Origin: Liolophura sinensis
Taxonomy: Eukaryota; Mollusca; Polyplacophora; Chitonida; Chitonidae
Length of the DNA: 64,000 nt
Direction of reading: 5' to 3'
NCBI RefSeq assembly: GCF_032854445.1
Contig: NC_088295.1
Location: 71,080,028 to 71,144,027, forward strand
Part shown: positions 20,827 to 33,459 of the stretch, piece by piece
Position numbering within the stretch: the stretch's first letter is position 1
How the letters are laid out: every line of letters starts with the position of its first letter
The notes under the pieces: model-generated
The model's database searches: none
What the model was told of the DNA's origin: nothing
The model's input: the letters and a program-made list of their open reading frames with translations, nothing else
Position numbers and translations under genes: made by a program

Positions 20827-23800
20827 TCTTACTGTCGTTAATATAAACTCAATTGGTTGTCGACAAATGAAAATTTGTTCGAAACTATGGTGTAAAATGA
20901 ATACAGCCTTTTCAGTGTTGTGTTTGGGAAATTTTCGTGGCTAATTTATTTACCATTCTTTAAAGCCAGACATCGTAGCAGATATTTGTACACCAGTCGC
21001 CAACAATAATGGACGTTCCTGGCCAGTAATGACAAGATTTTAATTTAATTATTGTTTAACACAAACCACCAAAGCTATAACTAAGGAATGTAACTTGAGA
21101 TAATGTAAAGGGAGAAAAGTCAACAGTTTTCAATGAGGCTGAAAAGGCACAAAGGATGATCTTGGTGGGCGAAGTTGAACAGCATTTAAATCGTGTACAA
21201 ATCTAGCATACACGTTGTCGCAATAAAAAAAATATAAACAAGCGCTTTGATTGCAGCTATATGAAACAAGGCGATTCTATTCATCAGTTATATGCAACCA
21301 ATTAGCCCTTTATTTGAAACTAATAGTCCAACGTGGCTATTTTGTTCAGGACGATGCATACATGGCCTCGGGTACCTCGTTATGAGGAATTACGCATGTC
21401 ATATATGAAGCAGAGCTTAGGAACTTCTGGACCCATATTTACTCACAATAATTATTCTCACTGTAAACTTTAAAAAAAACTTTGAAACTAGAGAGTTTGA
21501 TGGAATATTTTTTGAAACAATTCATAGAAAATAAACCAGAATACATTTTTTAGTTAGTACATGTGCCTCTATCCATGGTTTGGTTATATCATATTTACGA
21601 GATACGGCCTTTGACTCGATTGTCATGATCCACGCCTATATCAGCTGGTATGGGGAGTTAACTATCGCACAGCGGTTCAGCACATTGTCCAGTCAAATAC
21701 GTGGCCTTCGAATGCGGCCAGCTTAACTGGCATATGGGCATTGATCCACTATTTTAACCTATCTGTAATATAGGAAAAAATATGCTGATAAAATTGACGC
21801 GGTGATTATTTCTTTCTTTCTTAACTGACATTCAAGTTAGATTTTAAATGTACATCAGATTGGAAAGACTAAGGTTTATATATATTTTGGTTAAAAATTA
21901 TCGGCAATCCGGATATGACTTTGGAAGAAAAGGTAGGTCAGAAAGGTATTATTAGTTTCAAAAGTCGAATTTCCAGTTGCAGAACGGAAACAATAACATT
22001 GACATGAAAAAAGGCATCAACTACTTCATTCAAAGGCTTCTTTAAGAGGTGAATCCAGTCGATGCACCAGACGGCACATTCGACGCATTGCCGAGGCGTT
22101 GGAAGAAACCCATCCACCTTCGATGGATTTAAAGTTGACAAAAGATAGTCCTGATGGCACATCTCACATTTGGGTATATATTAGTCTGTGCAACCTATGC
22201 GTCAGAACAGATGAAGGATAGCCAAGATCTCCTCGCGTGTCAGCTTTATGTCAAAAGGGACAAATCCAATCCTGGAGGTGTAAATTGTACGAGTTTAATA
22301 TTTGATTTGGATGTCATGCCTGTGATACTGTCTGTTCCGCATTGTATTGGAAAGTGTCGATTGCCTTTCTCATGTATCTTACAATTTATGCGTCTTACTT
22401 ATTTCTTACATATTCCTTTGGAAGCTTGTGTTTTATATTGCTTTCCAAGCGGATCTTGGAAGCGACTGTCGACTTGGAACATGGTTTTACGAGTTGTATA
22501 CAAATGTTGGATTCAAATATGCCTCAAAATCAGTCAAAAGCTCTCGTGTGACATTTGTCCGTTATCACACTGTCGTCGTTTCTTGGATTTTAATCCTAAT
22601 GCTATCTCACACATACAGGAACAAATAATAAGTGCAGCTGATATTTATCAAACTATATGTATATACAATAAAATATAGGTGAATTAGCGATTTAACTGGC
22701 GTTTGGTGACTCATACTATATACATAATTATAATAATTTATGTGCGCAAGTTGTTTTATCTTCTTCCTATTGTGGCTTTTTAAAGGCTGGGTTATATGGT
22801 AAATATTATGGACTTGAAACATGTATATATACTGACATGGAAACGTTAACTTTCTAACTTAATCCATATCTATAGTGACGCAGCTAAAATTATATTTTCA
22901 TGTAAACATACCAATTGGTATTGAACATGTAAGGATTTTGTCTCCTGCAGCAAGAACAATTTCATTCATGTTACTGTTCCCGAGATCATGAAACTTATAG
23001 ACTTAATCCTGACTTATTCTTATTTTCAAAGCAACTGACTGCGCTAAAATTCTGGCTCACAGTGGGGATTTTATTTCAATCTAAAACTAGGAACACTAAG
23101 ACGAAACTTGACTTAAGCCTAAAACACATGCAGTTTATTATGCCATGCTATACGTCGACGTTACGTCCTGGTGCAACTGTATGTTTATGATTATGTGAAG
23201 CTGGTCAACAGCTAACATAACGTTGAGTTCATATTAAGACAAAAATATAGGCAATATCTGTGTCTTTTTAAATCAGTTATTGCTACCGCCTTCCAAATGA
23301 CGCAATAACATTCCGTTTAACTATTAACATTCGAAACAAAAACGAGCAGCACAAAAGGGTTCTGTGCATGTCTTAGTCACAAAGAGCTAAAATACAATTA
23401 TTTCTGGTTAAGGCAGGATAATCTTGTACCGAAATTTACTATGATTATTAGGCGTAACCCGGGGTTAGAGATTTATGTGCATCGTTTTGAATAAAATTGC
23501 CATGTTGGTCATACGAACGTTTGCAGTTAAATTTGTTAACATATTTGTGGTTAACGTAAAAACTGGGTACATTGTGGTTGACGAATGTATGCACGGAAGT
23601 CAGTATATTGTTTTATTTCTCCTGTGGTCGTCACGTAGATGCTTATATACACGGATCTATATAAAGATCTTCGATCGTAAAAGGTATGAGATAGGTATTT
23701 CCAAACAAACGCTGTATATTTTGATAGTTAAACTCAGTGAAGTAGCAAATTTTGGCTTTTCACTCCTCATATGGTACCAGTTAGCTTATCATTTATTTGA

Positions 23801-24229
23801 AATTAATTATGCCTCTTTCTATATGAATGAGCATTTGCTTCTCAATAATAAACACACCGAGTCACATTTTAACTTTTGACTGAAGTTGACTGAAAACCCA
23901 CAAATTTTTAATCGAATGTTCTTATTCATAAATGTCAAAGAATCTGTTAAATGAATAACATTACAAGTATTAGACGAGCAGAGAGAGTATTAAATCTATC
24001 TAGTTTTTTAATTGGAGAGTCTGGTCCTTTCTTTGAGATTTTTATTTTAATCTGGTGTGTTGGCATTTCTGTTTGGATGAGTCAGTTTTGCGTGCGATAT
24101 TTTTTCAGCCAGATGTTTGGGGACAAAGCATTGACACCACAAGATGTGGCTACATCCTGATATATCTAGTAACGTAGTATCCTCCATCAGCTAGCGGGAA
24201 TAAATATTGAAAACTCGCGGTATAATGGT
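20827..24229. other. Non-coding stretch with fragments of a dispersed repeat
   Basis: Segments 21336-21365 and 22463-22512 resemble 55640-55675 and 55157-55212. The longest ATG open frame in the window (22154-22678, 174 aa, +) lies here and overlaps the second fragment. It is Cys-rich with no recognised domain, and I do not call it a gene. An AT-rich 134-aa frame at 23475-23879 is likewise unsupported. Confidence 0.5.
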
Positions 24230-24840
24230 GAGCGGCACAACTGTCTCCGATTATGATTTCGCTATGTTCTTTGCCTTTTTGTTTCGCACTCGGGTTTTCT
24301 TTGAAGCTAACGTCACTCTCTGGTGCATAGGGAACATGACCCCGGCCCGTACCACTTAACTCGCAACCGGCACCGCCACGGGAACTTTTTCTGCCGGCAT
24401 TTGTCTTGTGCGTCCGTCTCATTTTACACAACTCTCAGATGAGTTTAGCCTATAGCGGCATAGTGTCGTGTAAATTCTGCCACATTACGCTTCTAAAGTG
24501 AAAAGTTGGTGGTGGAAAGGTCGGATGGAGAGAGTGGGGTAGGAGGTAGAGTTAGGCTAGCTCGGGACAGCTAGTGCACAGCCTGGCCTCTATTACAACG
24601 GAGGCATTTTGAAGCTATACAACAACAATGTCTATCAATTTTTGCGGGAGTACTGGGTGCAATCGGCTGTGTTGTAAGGTCAGGGCTGGGAAGTCGACTC
24701 CTCCCCCCACCTGTCCGCCTGCTCCCCCCACGCCCCCGAGATACTCACACCAGCCTGACTTAACCCCAGCAGGGAAACACAGTCTACACGGCCACCGCCC
24801 GCGGTAACACCCAGCTAGTATACTACTTAAGCATTATCCC
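24230..24840. other. GC-rich islet in AT-rich region between the genes
   Basis: The stretch contains C-runs near 24705-24740, an E-box-like CACCTG, and AACAACAATG (Sox-like core) near 24621. A 93-aa - strand open frame (24431-24150), rich in Lys/Arg/Gly, begins here; it has no recognisable domain. It could be a regulatory element, an unrecognised exon, or neither. Confidence 0.25.
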
Positions 24841-27068
24841 ACACTCGTAAATATTTATATCTCAAGACAAAAACAACCTCTTCAAATACAAAATTTTTTG
24901 TTTTAAAAGCGCCATTTTTGTCTCACTTTTAACAAGTATAATAATAAAATCTTAGAGTTATTAACACACGTTGAAAAATTGATCACATTCAAAATGTGTA
25001 TTTGTCTTTCCTCTTCGATACCGGTGTTTTCAAAATATGAATTTGCATTTTGTACTGTATTATTCCATTTTTGTGCCATTACAGTTCTTCTATCATTTCG
25101 ACAACTAATTCTAACGAGAAATAAAGAGTAAAATTAGCAATTCACATTCACAATTATTTTTGCATTAAAAAGTGATAAAGACTGGTGTGATAATGTATGT
25201 AATTTTATGCGGGAATGTACAAAAAACTTCTCTGTTAATGGTATAAGAAACACACTATTATAAAAGCCCGTATGTTTGTATCGGAAACTGGTTGGGTCAA
25301 GATAATAAGATAATAAATATAATATAATAAAAGGCCTAACATTATTTTTTCCTCCTAGTTATATTTTTTATTTTCAAATATAAACAGACAAAATCTACTT
25401 ACCCACGTAGACGAGTTATTATTAAAGAACACTTTCTCTATTGTAAGAGCTGAAATTTTCGTTTATCATTTTACATAAATTGTTTTCTTCGCTCAATATT
25501 TAGGTCAAAGTTAAGCACTTCACTAAATATGATGCCGACCATTCTACGTTTATCTTAAATTTCCTTATAGTAATATGGAGCCAATGATCTTTTCAATTAT
25601 ATGTGTGTAAAGCCTTGACGAATTAATTATTCAGTTTGATATACCAATACAGAGACTTCATAAAAAAACAGCAACAAAACAAACAAAGAATAAAAAAACA
25701 AAAAAAAAAACAAAACAAATCAGACAGAAATTGATCTTTAGGACGTTACAACATATGCAACCATCAGGTTTAAACGAGTTTGAAAGTGAGTTTATCATCT
25801 TGGGAGCAAGCTCGGCAAACTGATGGGAAGGATGGTCGAAGTAATTAAGCACATGACAGAGGCATTAAATCTGGACACCGTGCTAACGGCTGTGAAAATA
25901 GTGATCCCTGGACGACACTAAAGCAGGATCAAAGTCCTACAAGTCCTGGATCGAATTCTATGGCATTTTAATGACTGTCACTAAAAGTTGGCATTATCAT
26001 GATGATAAAGTTAACCGAACATCTACTGAATTTTAGCCACAGCTCGGCGTGACGTTCATGCAACACTGGGTCATCAAAAAGAGATTCTTCACGCAAGTTT
26101 TCCCAATATACCATTATATGAAACTATATATAATATATTTAAAAATTACGATATCTGTAATACAAAATCTTGTAGGCGAGGATAATTTATGTGTGGGTGA
26201 TGACTTTTGTCAAATAAATTTAAACTTTTCTTGGCTTTGTGTGAAAACTTAATGACGTCAAGAGAAAGGTCTTGTTAAAACGACATGGCTTTCGTAATGA
26301 CGTTGGGAGAAAGATATTGTCTAAAAAGGATGGCAGTTTCTGAAGTGTATAATTATTGTAGTGTAAACTAAGAAAAGATCATGAAGATTAAAACCAGACG
26401 GTTGTACATGTGATAGATGACAAGTGGTCTCCTACAACCTGTGAAACGTTGCTTCTTGTCAACAAGATAGAACAGTTCGCAGAGTAGTGCTAATTGGTAT
26501 TAAAATAAGGCAGAACGGTTACCGAATCGTTGTTGATAAAATGCCTGCCCAAGCACTCGCCTTAGTTTACCAAGATGATTTTGAATTAATAAGTGTGACT
26601 TGTTTGGCCCACTGAGAAAACCTTTTTCCAGTTGCACGTGCCCTTGTTGACTTCATAGAGAGACTTTCCAAACCAGCGAATTTGTACATTTTGCTTTTAT
26701 CTTTGATTTCTTATTTTTGTAAATTCAAATGAAAAGAGCATCAATCATCACTGTATGATTGTAGGATATCTCCTTTACATGTTACTAATTATATTTACAA
26801 TGTACATAATTATTTCTAAAATATTCCTCTTTCCCTAAGAAAGTTGCATTGGAAATTGATTATTGGCCAGGAATGTCCCTGTATGGTGTACGACTCTTGA
26901 ACATGACGCTTCGATTGCATCCGATTTGAAACACGTTTTTTTCATTCCTCGTATTGCGCATTTCGTACAATTTACCACAAAATTCAGGGTAACATCAAAG
27001 TGAAATAGTAATTTTGGATGAAGTTCACTCTAAGGAGATGAAAATATTAATATCAATATGTTATGATC
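24841..27068. other. Very AT-rich non-coding stretch
   Basis: No gene, RNA or mobile element was recognised. An A-rich CAAAACAAA run lies near 25665-25720. Confidence 0.6.

Positions 27069-27114
<46 letters not shown>
27069..27114. repeat. (AAT)n microsatellite, about 15 units
   Basis: A perfect trinucleotide run. Confidence 0.97.
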
Positions 27115-27115
<1 letters not shown>

Positions 27116-27589
27116 CAAACAAAATTATTTTCAAGTATATGCATATGTTAATGTGGAAATGTTCAGTACATTATACGATAACTAAAATATATTCTCCGAT
27201 ATCTCTGGAAAATACTGACACCGAACTGTATGAATTTTCTCGGTTTTATGAAGAATTTTTAATTACACCCTTCGTACGAGTAAAACAAATATTTCCAAAT
27301 ACAATACCATCTTTGCACTTTCTTCATTAATCCTGAAGCCGCGTTCAGATGCCGCAGTTTGCCAAACTTTACCGATCGATCTTTACCTTTGGACATTAAT
27401 CGATTCACACGTTTCACTTTTCTTGGAATCTGCACATGGCACCAGTATTAATGGGCTAACGGTATATTTTATCCAAAATAGAATCCAAGATACGTCTGTG
27501 CATCAAACATTGAAACACGTTGGTTGTCTCTCATTGATGTTTAGTTGTACTTAAAGGACTATATTATACAAATAAAATTCTGTAATATT

Positions 27590-27805
27590 TTATACCATAG
27601 CCAGTTAAATGTTCAACTCTTTTATATTTATTGACTTCAGGCCTGCGATATAGTTGTTGATGAGCCAGCCGAGCAAATCTTGTAAAGTTGATGGCGCATG
27701 TCAGTAGCCAATCCAGTTGATTCGAACATGCGACTTCAATAATCAAAGGCATGGTGTCAGCAGCAAGAGCGAACCCCTTTACAACTTAGCCAGCAAGCGA
27801 TTGAC
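27590..27805 (-). mobile_element. tRNA-derived SINE-like element
   Basis: On the - strand there is an A-box-like TGGCTAAGTTG (about 27792-27782) and, about 60 bases on, a B-box-like TGTTCGAATC (about 27729-27720). About 130 bases of body then end in an AT-rich stretch. The A-B spacing is longer than in a tRNA and no cloverleaf closes, so this is a SINE head and not a tRNA gene. Confidence 0.5.
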
Positions 27806-29639
27806 TACTGTAACATGTTTTGGTAAATATCTAAAATGACCATTTCAGGAGAAACACACATATTTGTAGTGGCAATCGGAAAGTAGGCTTTGTAATCAGA
27901 AAACAACAGAAAACATGCAGACAAGATACTGAAGAAGGATTGATAGATTGTTTTGTAATAGCATACTCAAGAATTTTTAACCTGTACTTGAAAAAAGATA
28001 TTATTTAAGAAGTTGCCTGTATATAATGAGGGTACATGTGAACGGTTCATGGATGTGCAGGGGCACAGATATTGGCATGACTGACAGTATATGTTCCACA
28101 TTTGCTCAGTGGTCTGCCAGTGGTTGTACCTGATGCCTTTATAACGACTATTGTATTTAGAAGTCATTGTGGTGGTCAGTCTGGACGAAGAGGGCGCTCG
28201 GTGCTCCCTGACCAGACGTCCACACCGACTCACCCGAACGCGCCACTACACCGGAAGGTGTCACCATCGAAAGTCGGGAACCACTTTTTGACAGAGCTCT
28301 CCAATTTACGGACGGTGGACTCAGCGGATGGCTTTCGCGTTAGTTTCTGCTTGACATGTTCGAGATCTCATATTGCTTTCTTTATGGCAATTTAAAATAC
28401 TGACCTCTAGCCAATACTTCTATAACACTGTCACAACAGAACTTTGAATGCTAATATCAGTGACAAATGTCACATGTCCATATTGCGATGAAAGGTGGGA
28501 ATAATAATTGTCAGGTAACCTCCCTTTCCTCCAGAAACCTTATTGTAAATACACTAGTTTCCTTGTAGGCACAAACAGCGATGAAGCTGGAAGGTGCGGA
28601 CTCATGGAAGCTGTAGACAAAGAAGACAGACCGAGTGCAGAGTTACAATTAACACGCCAGGCATGCTGTGGCGACCAGCATCCCGTGAATACAATAACAC
28701 CTCAGCACTCTGCTAATCCATGCTTTGCAGTGTAGTCCAAATTGCTTGGCTTGTACGAGTTGCCTTCCTTCCGTATATTTGAAGAACGGTACACTCATAC
28801 GGAAGTAGAATAACCAAAATTATTGGTAATTATACAATGGTTACAGCGCTATAGCTTTCCCCGTGAATGAAGTTAATAAATCCATTCATGAAGTTCAACA
28901 TTAAACATATACTTGAACATTTAAGAGTAACATTATTGGATATGTATGGATAAACACACATTGTGACTCTCTCGTCGTGTGCGTAAAACATATATACCTT
29001 GTAATATAAGTTTCTGTCATGTTCTGTCAAGATATTTACTAAACTGACAATAACAAAACATTTCATAATATACGTGCCATTTGGCAATACAGTAAACTTG
29101 GGATGCGTACTCATTTTATATTAACATCTTTGAGATGTACGATTTTTGATCGAAATAACGAATATTGGACAAGATGCGACATGAGAATAGCAATCTTGTT
29201 ATTTAATTCTATGCCGGGTTATATGCTGTCTATAACAAGATGCTAAATTGTCAAATTTGATAAAATATTAACATAATTTCCATAATATAACATAATTTAA
29301 TTTTAACGAAGACAAAAATAAGTATCGCCTAATAATAGCATCGAGAATGTTACGTAACACGAAGGCAAGATAAAGAGATTTCTTCACCGTATATGTAAGT
29401 TTATTTTAAAGTGCAAATCTGAACCGTTTTATGGCAAAGCTCCATGACCGCTTTTAGCTAATGACTCAGGCAAGCACAGTTAGTGGAGGTATTGGGGTAA
29501 TTATTAAATTTGTACTTGTATAACTTGATAATCAAGTTTTGACCACAACCCAGTGAATCCTGCTCAACAAAAACAAAACTGAGCAGAAGTATTTTGTTAC
29601 ATGATGTAATATGTTATATGTTGCAGAAGATGTCAAAGG
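27806..29639. other. Non-coding stretch
   Basis: Nothing recognisable. Short open frames at 28100-28400 and 28508-28735 have no domain or splice context. Confidence 0.55.
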
Positions 29640-29739
29640 AGAGAGAATGCCGATTCTTGGCACGGTGGTGACGTAGATATAAAACAACAGAGCAACTAGA
29701 GAAACACCAGAGCAGCGACGACAGCGTGGTAGTTGGCAA

Positions 29740-29890
29740 ATGCATAGTTTCACGTAACCGGTAAAATCCGGTCTCTTGTCAATTTACCTAAGATAGGGTA
29801 TTATTCTAACTGTTACAGCTTTACAAGTGTTAATGTAAATGTTTAAACAGTACCGGGACCAATTATAAAGGCCCACTAGCTCCATGACTT
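29740..29890 (+). repeat. Dispersed repeat family copy
   Basis: It shares TAGTTGGCAAA, GTAAAATC, GTCAATTTACCT, AGGGTATTATTCTAACTG and TAATGTAAATG in order with copies at 50205-50400 and 52158-52320. Its nature is unknown. Confidence 0.6.
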
Positions 29891-30845
29891 AAGCAGAATT
29901 AAGTAAGAAATGTGTTGTGGTAGCCATTGCAATTTATCAAAGGTCAGTGAACAAGAATTATTCAAAATGATGTCTTATCATGATATTTACTGATCAATCA
30001 AGTTTGAATGTACGAACCTTCAATGGCCCAAAAGGTACATCCCGCGTGACAAACACCCTTGACTGTGTATTTGAGTGTGACATAGATCTTGGAAGTAAAG
30101 AAAACATTACCATCAGAATCTGCGAAACAAGATGATGATTTATACCCCGCTGGTTGCGAATACAAAAGAATTTAGGGTATTTAATTGTCTTGTGTTTTGT
30201 CGATTGAACCGAGTCTTACCAAGCCTTGTCAGCTTGTAGACTCATCTCCTAATGAACTCTACTTAAGGCTCGGTAATATTGTGATAACAATACTACAACG
30301 TGAGAATTCTTGACGCCCTGCCGGCGGTGGGGGTTAACAGAGTGGAGTTGGCTAATGGGGCAGCACGGCAGCTCTCACGTCGTGTGAGGTGTGGAATGAG
30401 AAGCAATCAGCCACTGTTTCTGTCAACTCTACACATACTCACATGACGTGTAGAGAGCTCTGAAATAGTACTGCACACTTGGCCGGTAACTCTATACGTA
30501 ATTTGTCGGAGTTGAGGGCTTCTTTTGTACACACCACCGTGGAGAAATCCACGATACAAGAAACAGAACCTGGTGAAGGTGTTTTTTGTAGTCATTTTTT
30601 TACCTCACTACAATCTGTGAATATCATCAGGCAGAAGTATGTAAGACCGCCATGTCGTGGGCCCAGCCTGGATACCTCACCCTTCATCCCTGTATAAACG
30701 TTAGTACTTCATGGATATAGACCACCAGATCGCCTTATACCATCAAGTCAGCTTAAATCCCTGCTATCCCCTTACACCTGAGAATGGCGTGATATCAAGG
30801 GGACAAAATCCGGGCCATTCCTCACCCCTCTCACATAACATTATG

Positions 30846-31150
30846 TCACGATACCGTAAGTCTTCTTCAGTCGTTTTAGCTCTCATTAAACCACTGCGTG
30901 GAACGACGCCGTAAACCTTCTTCGCTTGTTTTAGTTCTCGTTATATCACTGTATGGCATGACACCGTAAGCCTTCTTCACTTGTTTTAGTTCTCGTTATA
31001 TCACTGTATGGCATGACACCGTAAGCCTTCTTCACTTGTTTTAGTTCTCTTTATATCACTGTATGGCATGACACCGCAAGCCTTCTTCACTTTTTTAGTC
31101 CTCATTTTATCACTTTATGTCATGATATGGCAAGCCTTCTTCACTTGTAC
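30846..31150. repeat. Satellite array A, 55-bp unit, about 5.5 copies
   Basis: Units start with GACACCGTAAGCCTTCTTCA and are spaced exactly 55 bases apart (30850, 30905, 30960, 31015, 31070), then 54. It runs directly into array B. Confidence 0.95.
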
Positions 31151-32370
31151 GTCAGGATACAGTGTCAGGATTCCTCACTTCTCTTATCTCCTGATATATC
31201 CCTGTATGTGAGAAAAGAGTGTCGGCATTCCTCACCTTTCTTATCTCCTTACATATCCCTGTATGTTGGGATACAGTGTCGGAATTCCTCATCTCTCCTG
31301 TCTCCTGATATATCCCTGTATGTCAGGATACAGTGTCAGGATTCCTCACCTCTCTTATATCCTGATATATCCCTGAATGTCGGGATACAGTGTCGGAATT
31401 CCTCACATCTCTTTATCTCCTGATATATCCCTGTATGTCGATATACAGTGTTGGAATTCCTCACCTCTCTTATATCCTGATATATCCCTGTATGCAGGAT
31501 GCAGTGTCGGAATTCCTCATCTCTCCTATCTCCTGATATATCCCTGAATTTCAGGATACAGTGTCAGGATTCCTCACCCCTCTTATATCCTGATATATCC
31601 CTGTATGTCGGAATTCCTCATCTCTCTTATCTCCTGATATATCCCTGAATTTCAGGATACAGTGTCAGGATTCCTCACCTCTGTTATATCCTGATATATC
31701 CCTGTGTGTCAGGATGCAGTGTCGGTATTCCTCATCTCTCCTATCTCCTGATATATCCCTGTATATCAGAATACAGTGTCAGGATTCCTCACCTCTCTTA
31801 TCTCTTGATATATCCCTGAATGTCGGGATACAGTGTCGGAATTCCTCACATCTCTTTATCTCCTTACATATCCCTGTATGTCGGGATACAGTGTCGGAAT
31901 TCCTCACATCTCTTTATCTCCTGATATATCCCTGTATGTCGAGATACAGTGTTGGAATTGCTCACCTCTCTTATATCTTGATATATCCCTGTATATCAGG
32001 ATACAGTGTCCGGATTTCTCACTTCTCTGATCTCCTGATATATCCCTGTATGTCAGGATAGAGGGTCGGGATTCCTCACCTCTCTTATTTCCTTACATAT
32101 CCATGAATGTCGGGATACAGTGTCTGAATTCCTCACTTCTCTTATTTCCTGATATATCCCTGTATTTCAGGATACAGTGTCAGGATTCCTCACTTCTCTT
32201 ATTTCCTGATATATCCTGTAAGCAGGATGCAGTGTCGGAATTCCTCGCCTCTCCTATCCCCTTATATATCCCTAAATGTCAGGATACAGAGTCGGAATTC
32301 CTCACGTCTTCTTTCACCTTATATATCCCTAAATGTCAGGATACAGAGTCGGAATTCCTCACCTCTCCTA
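31150..32370. repeat. Satellite array B, mainly 57-bp unit
   Basis: The repeating unit is GGATACAGTGTCGGAATTCC, then TCACCTCTCTTAT, then CTGATATATCCCTGTATGTC. Spacing is 57 bases over the first units (31162, 31219, 31276, 31333, 31390), later 54-58. Because 57 is 19 codons, long open frames run through it; they are repeat translation and not evidence of a protein. Confidence 0.95.
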
Positions 32371-33180
32371 CCCACTTACCAATGGGTGTCAGAATGCAGT
32401 ATCGGAATTCCTCACGTCTTCTATCACCTTATATATCCCTAAATGTCAGGATACAGAGTCGGAATTCCTCACCTCTCCTACCCACTTACCAATGGATGTC
32501 AGAATGCAGTATCGGAATTCCTCACGTCATCTATCCCCTTATATATCCCTGTATATCGGGTACAGTATAGGAATTCCTCACCTCTCCTACCCACTTACCA
32601 ATGGGTGTCAGAATGCAGTATCGGAATTCCTCACGTCATCTATCCCCTTATATATCCCTGTATATCGGGTACAGTATAGGAATTCCTCACCTCTCCTACC
32701 CACTTACCAATGGATGTCAGAATGCAGTATCGGAATTCCTCACGTCTTCTATCCCCTTATATATCCCTGTATATCGGGTACAGTATAGGAATTCCTCACC
32801 TCTCCTACCCACTTACCAATGGGTGTCAGAATGCAGTATTGGAATTCCTCACGTCTTCTATCCCCTTATATATCCCTGTATATCGGGTACAGTATAGGAA
32901 TTCCTCACCTCTCCTACCCACTTACCAATGGATGTCAGAATGCAGTATCGGAATTCCTCACGTCTTCTATCACCTTATATATCCCTGTATATCGGGTACA
33001 GTATAGGAATTCCTCACCTCTCCTACCCACTTACCAGTGGATGTCAGAATGCAGTATCGGAATTCCTCACGTCTTCTATCCCCTTATATATCCCTGTATA
33101 TCGGGTACAGTATAGGAATTCCTCACCTCTCCTACCCACTTACCAATGGATGTCAGAATGCAGTATTGGAATTCCTCTCC
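32371..33180. repeat. Satellite array C, 109-bp higher-order repeat
   Basis: Units begin CCCACTTACCAATGG at 32371, 32481, 32590, 32699, 32808, 32917, 33026 and 33135. Each 109-bp unit is two related half-units of about 54-55 bases. Copies are nearly identical, in contrast to the diverged array B, which implies recent homogenisation. Confidence 0.96.
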
Positions 33181-33236
33181 CTACTTAATCCTTTTCTCTC
33201 TCCCTATATTTACCTATCCATATCAGTATACGCAAT

Positions 33237-33350
33237 GTTTATTTATTTATTTGTTTATTTGATTGGTGTTCTATGCCGTTCTTAAGAATATTTCACTTAT
33301 ACGACGGCCGCCAGCATGCTGGTGGGAGGAAATCGAACAGAGCCTGAAGG
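33237..33350 (-). mobile_element. SINE-like element copy at the edge of the satellite block
   Basis: TTTATTTGATTGGTGTTCTA, AAGAATATTTCACTTATACG and GGTGGGAGGAAATCG mark the family. Satellite-like GGAATTCCTCATCTC resumes beyond it near 33441, so the element seems to have landed inside the array's end. Confidence 0.85.
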
Positions 33351-33459
33351 AACATTTTTTAGTACGTGTAATAGCCTGGCCGGAATTTCTCGCCTCTTCT
33401 ATCGCCCTATACAAACACAGCACGAAATCATTTTGCTGATAGCCGGAATTCCTCATCTC

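Noticed and set aside
22154..22678. 174-aa open frame, longest from an ATG
   Set aside because: No domain, Cys-rich low-quality composition, no splice context, overlaps other open frames on the same strand, and part of it is shared with a dispersed repeat.
32103..32788. Overlapping 150-aa open frames
   Set aside because: They are translations of the satellite unit in several frames and repeat with its period.
30846..33180. CRISPR-like direct repeats
   Set aside because: The repeats are contiguous tandem units without unique spacers, in a eukaryotic genome.
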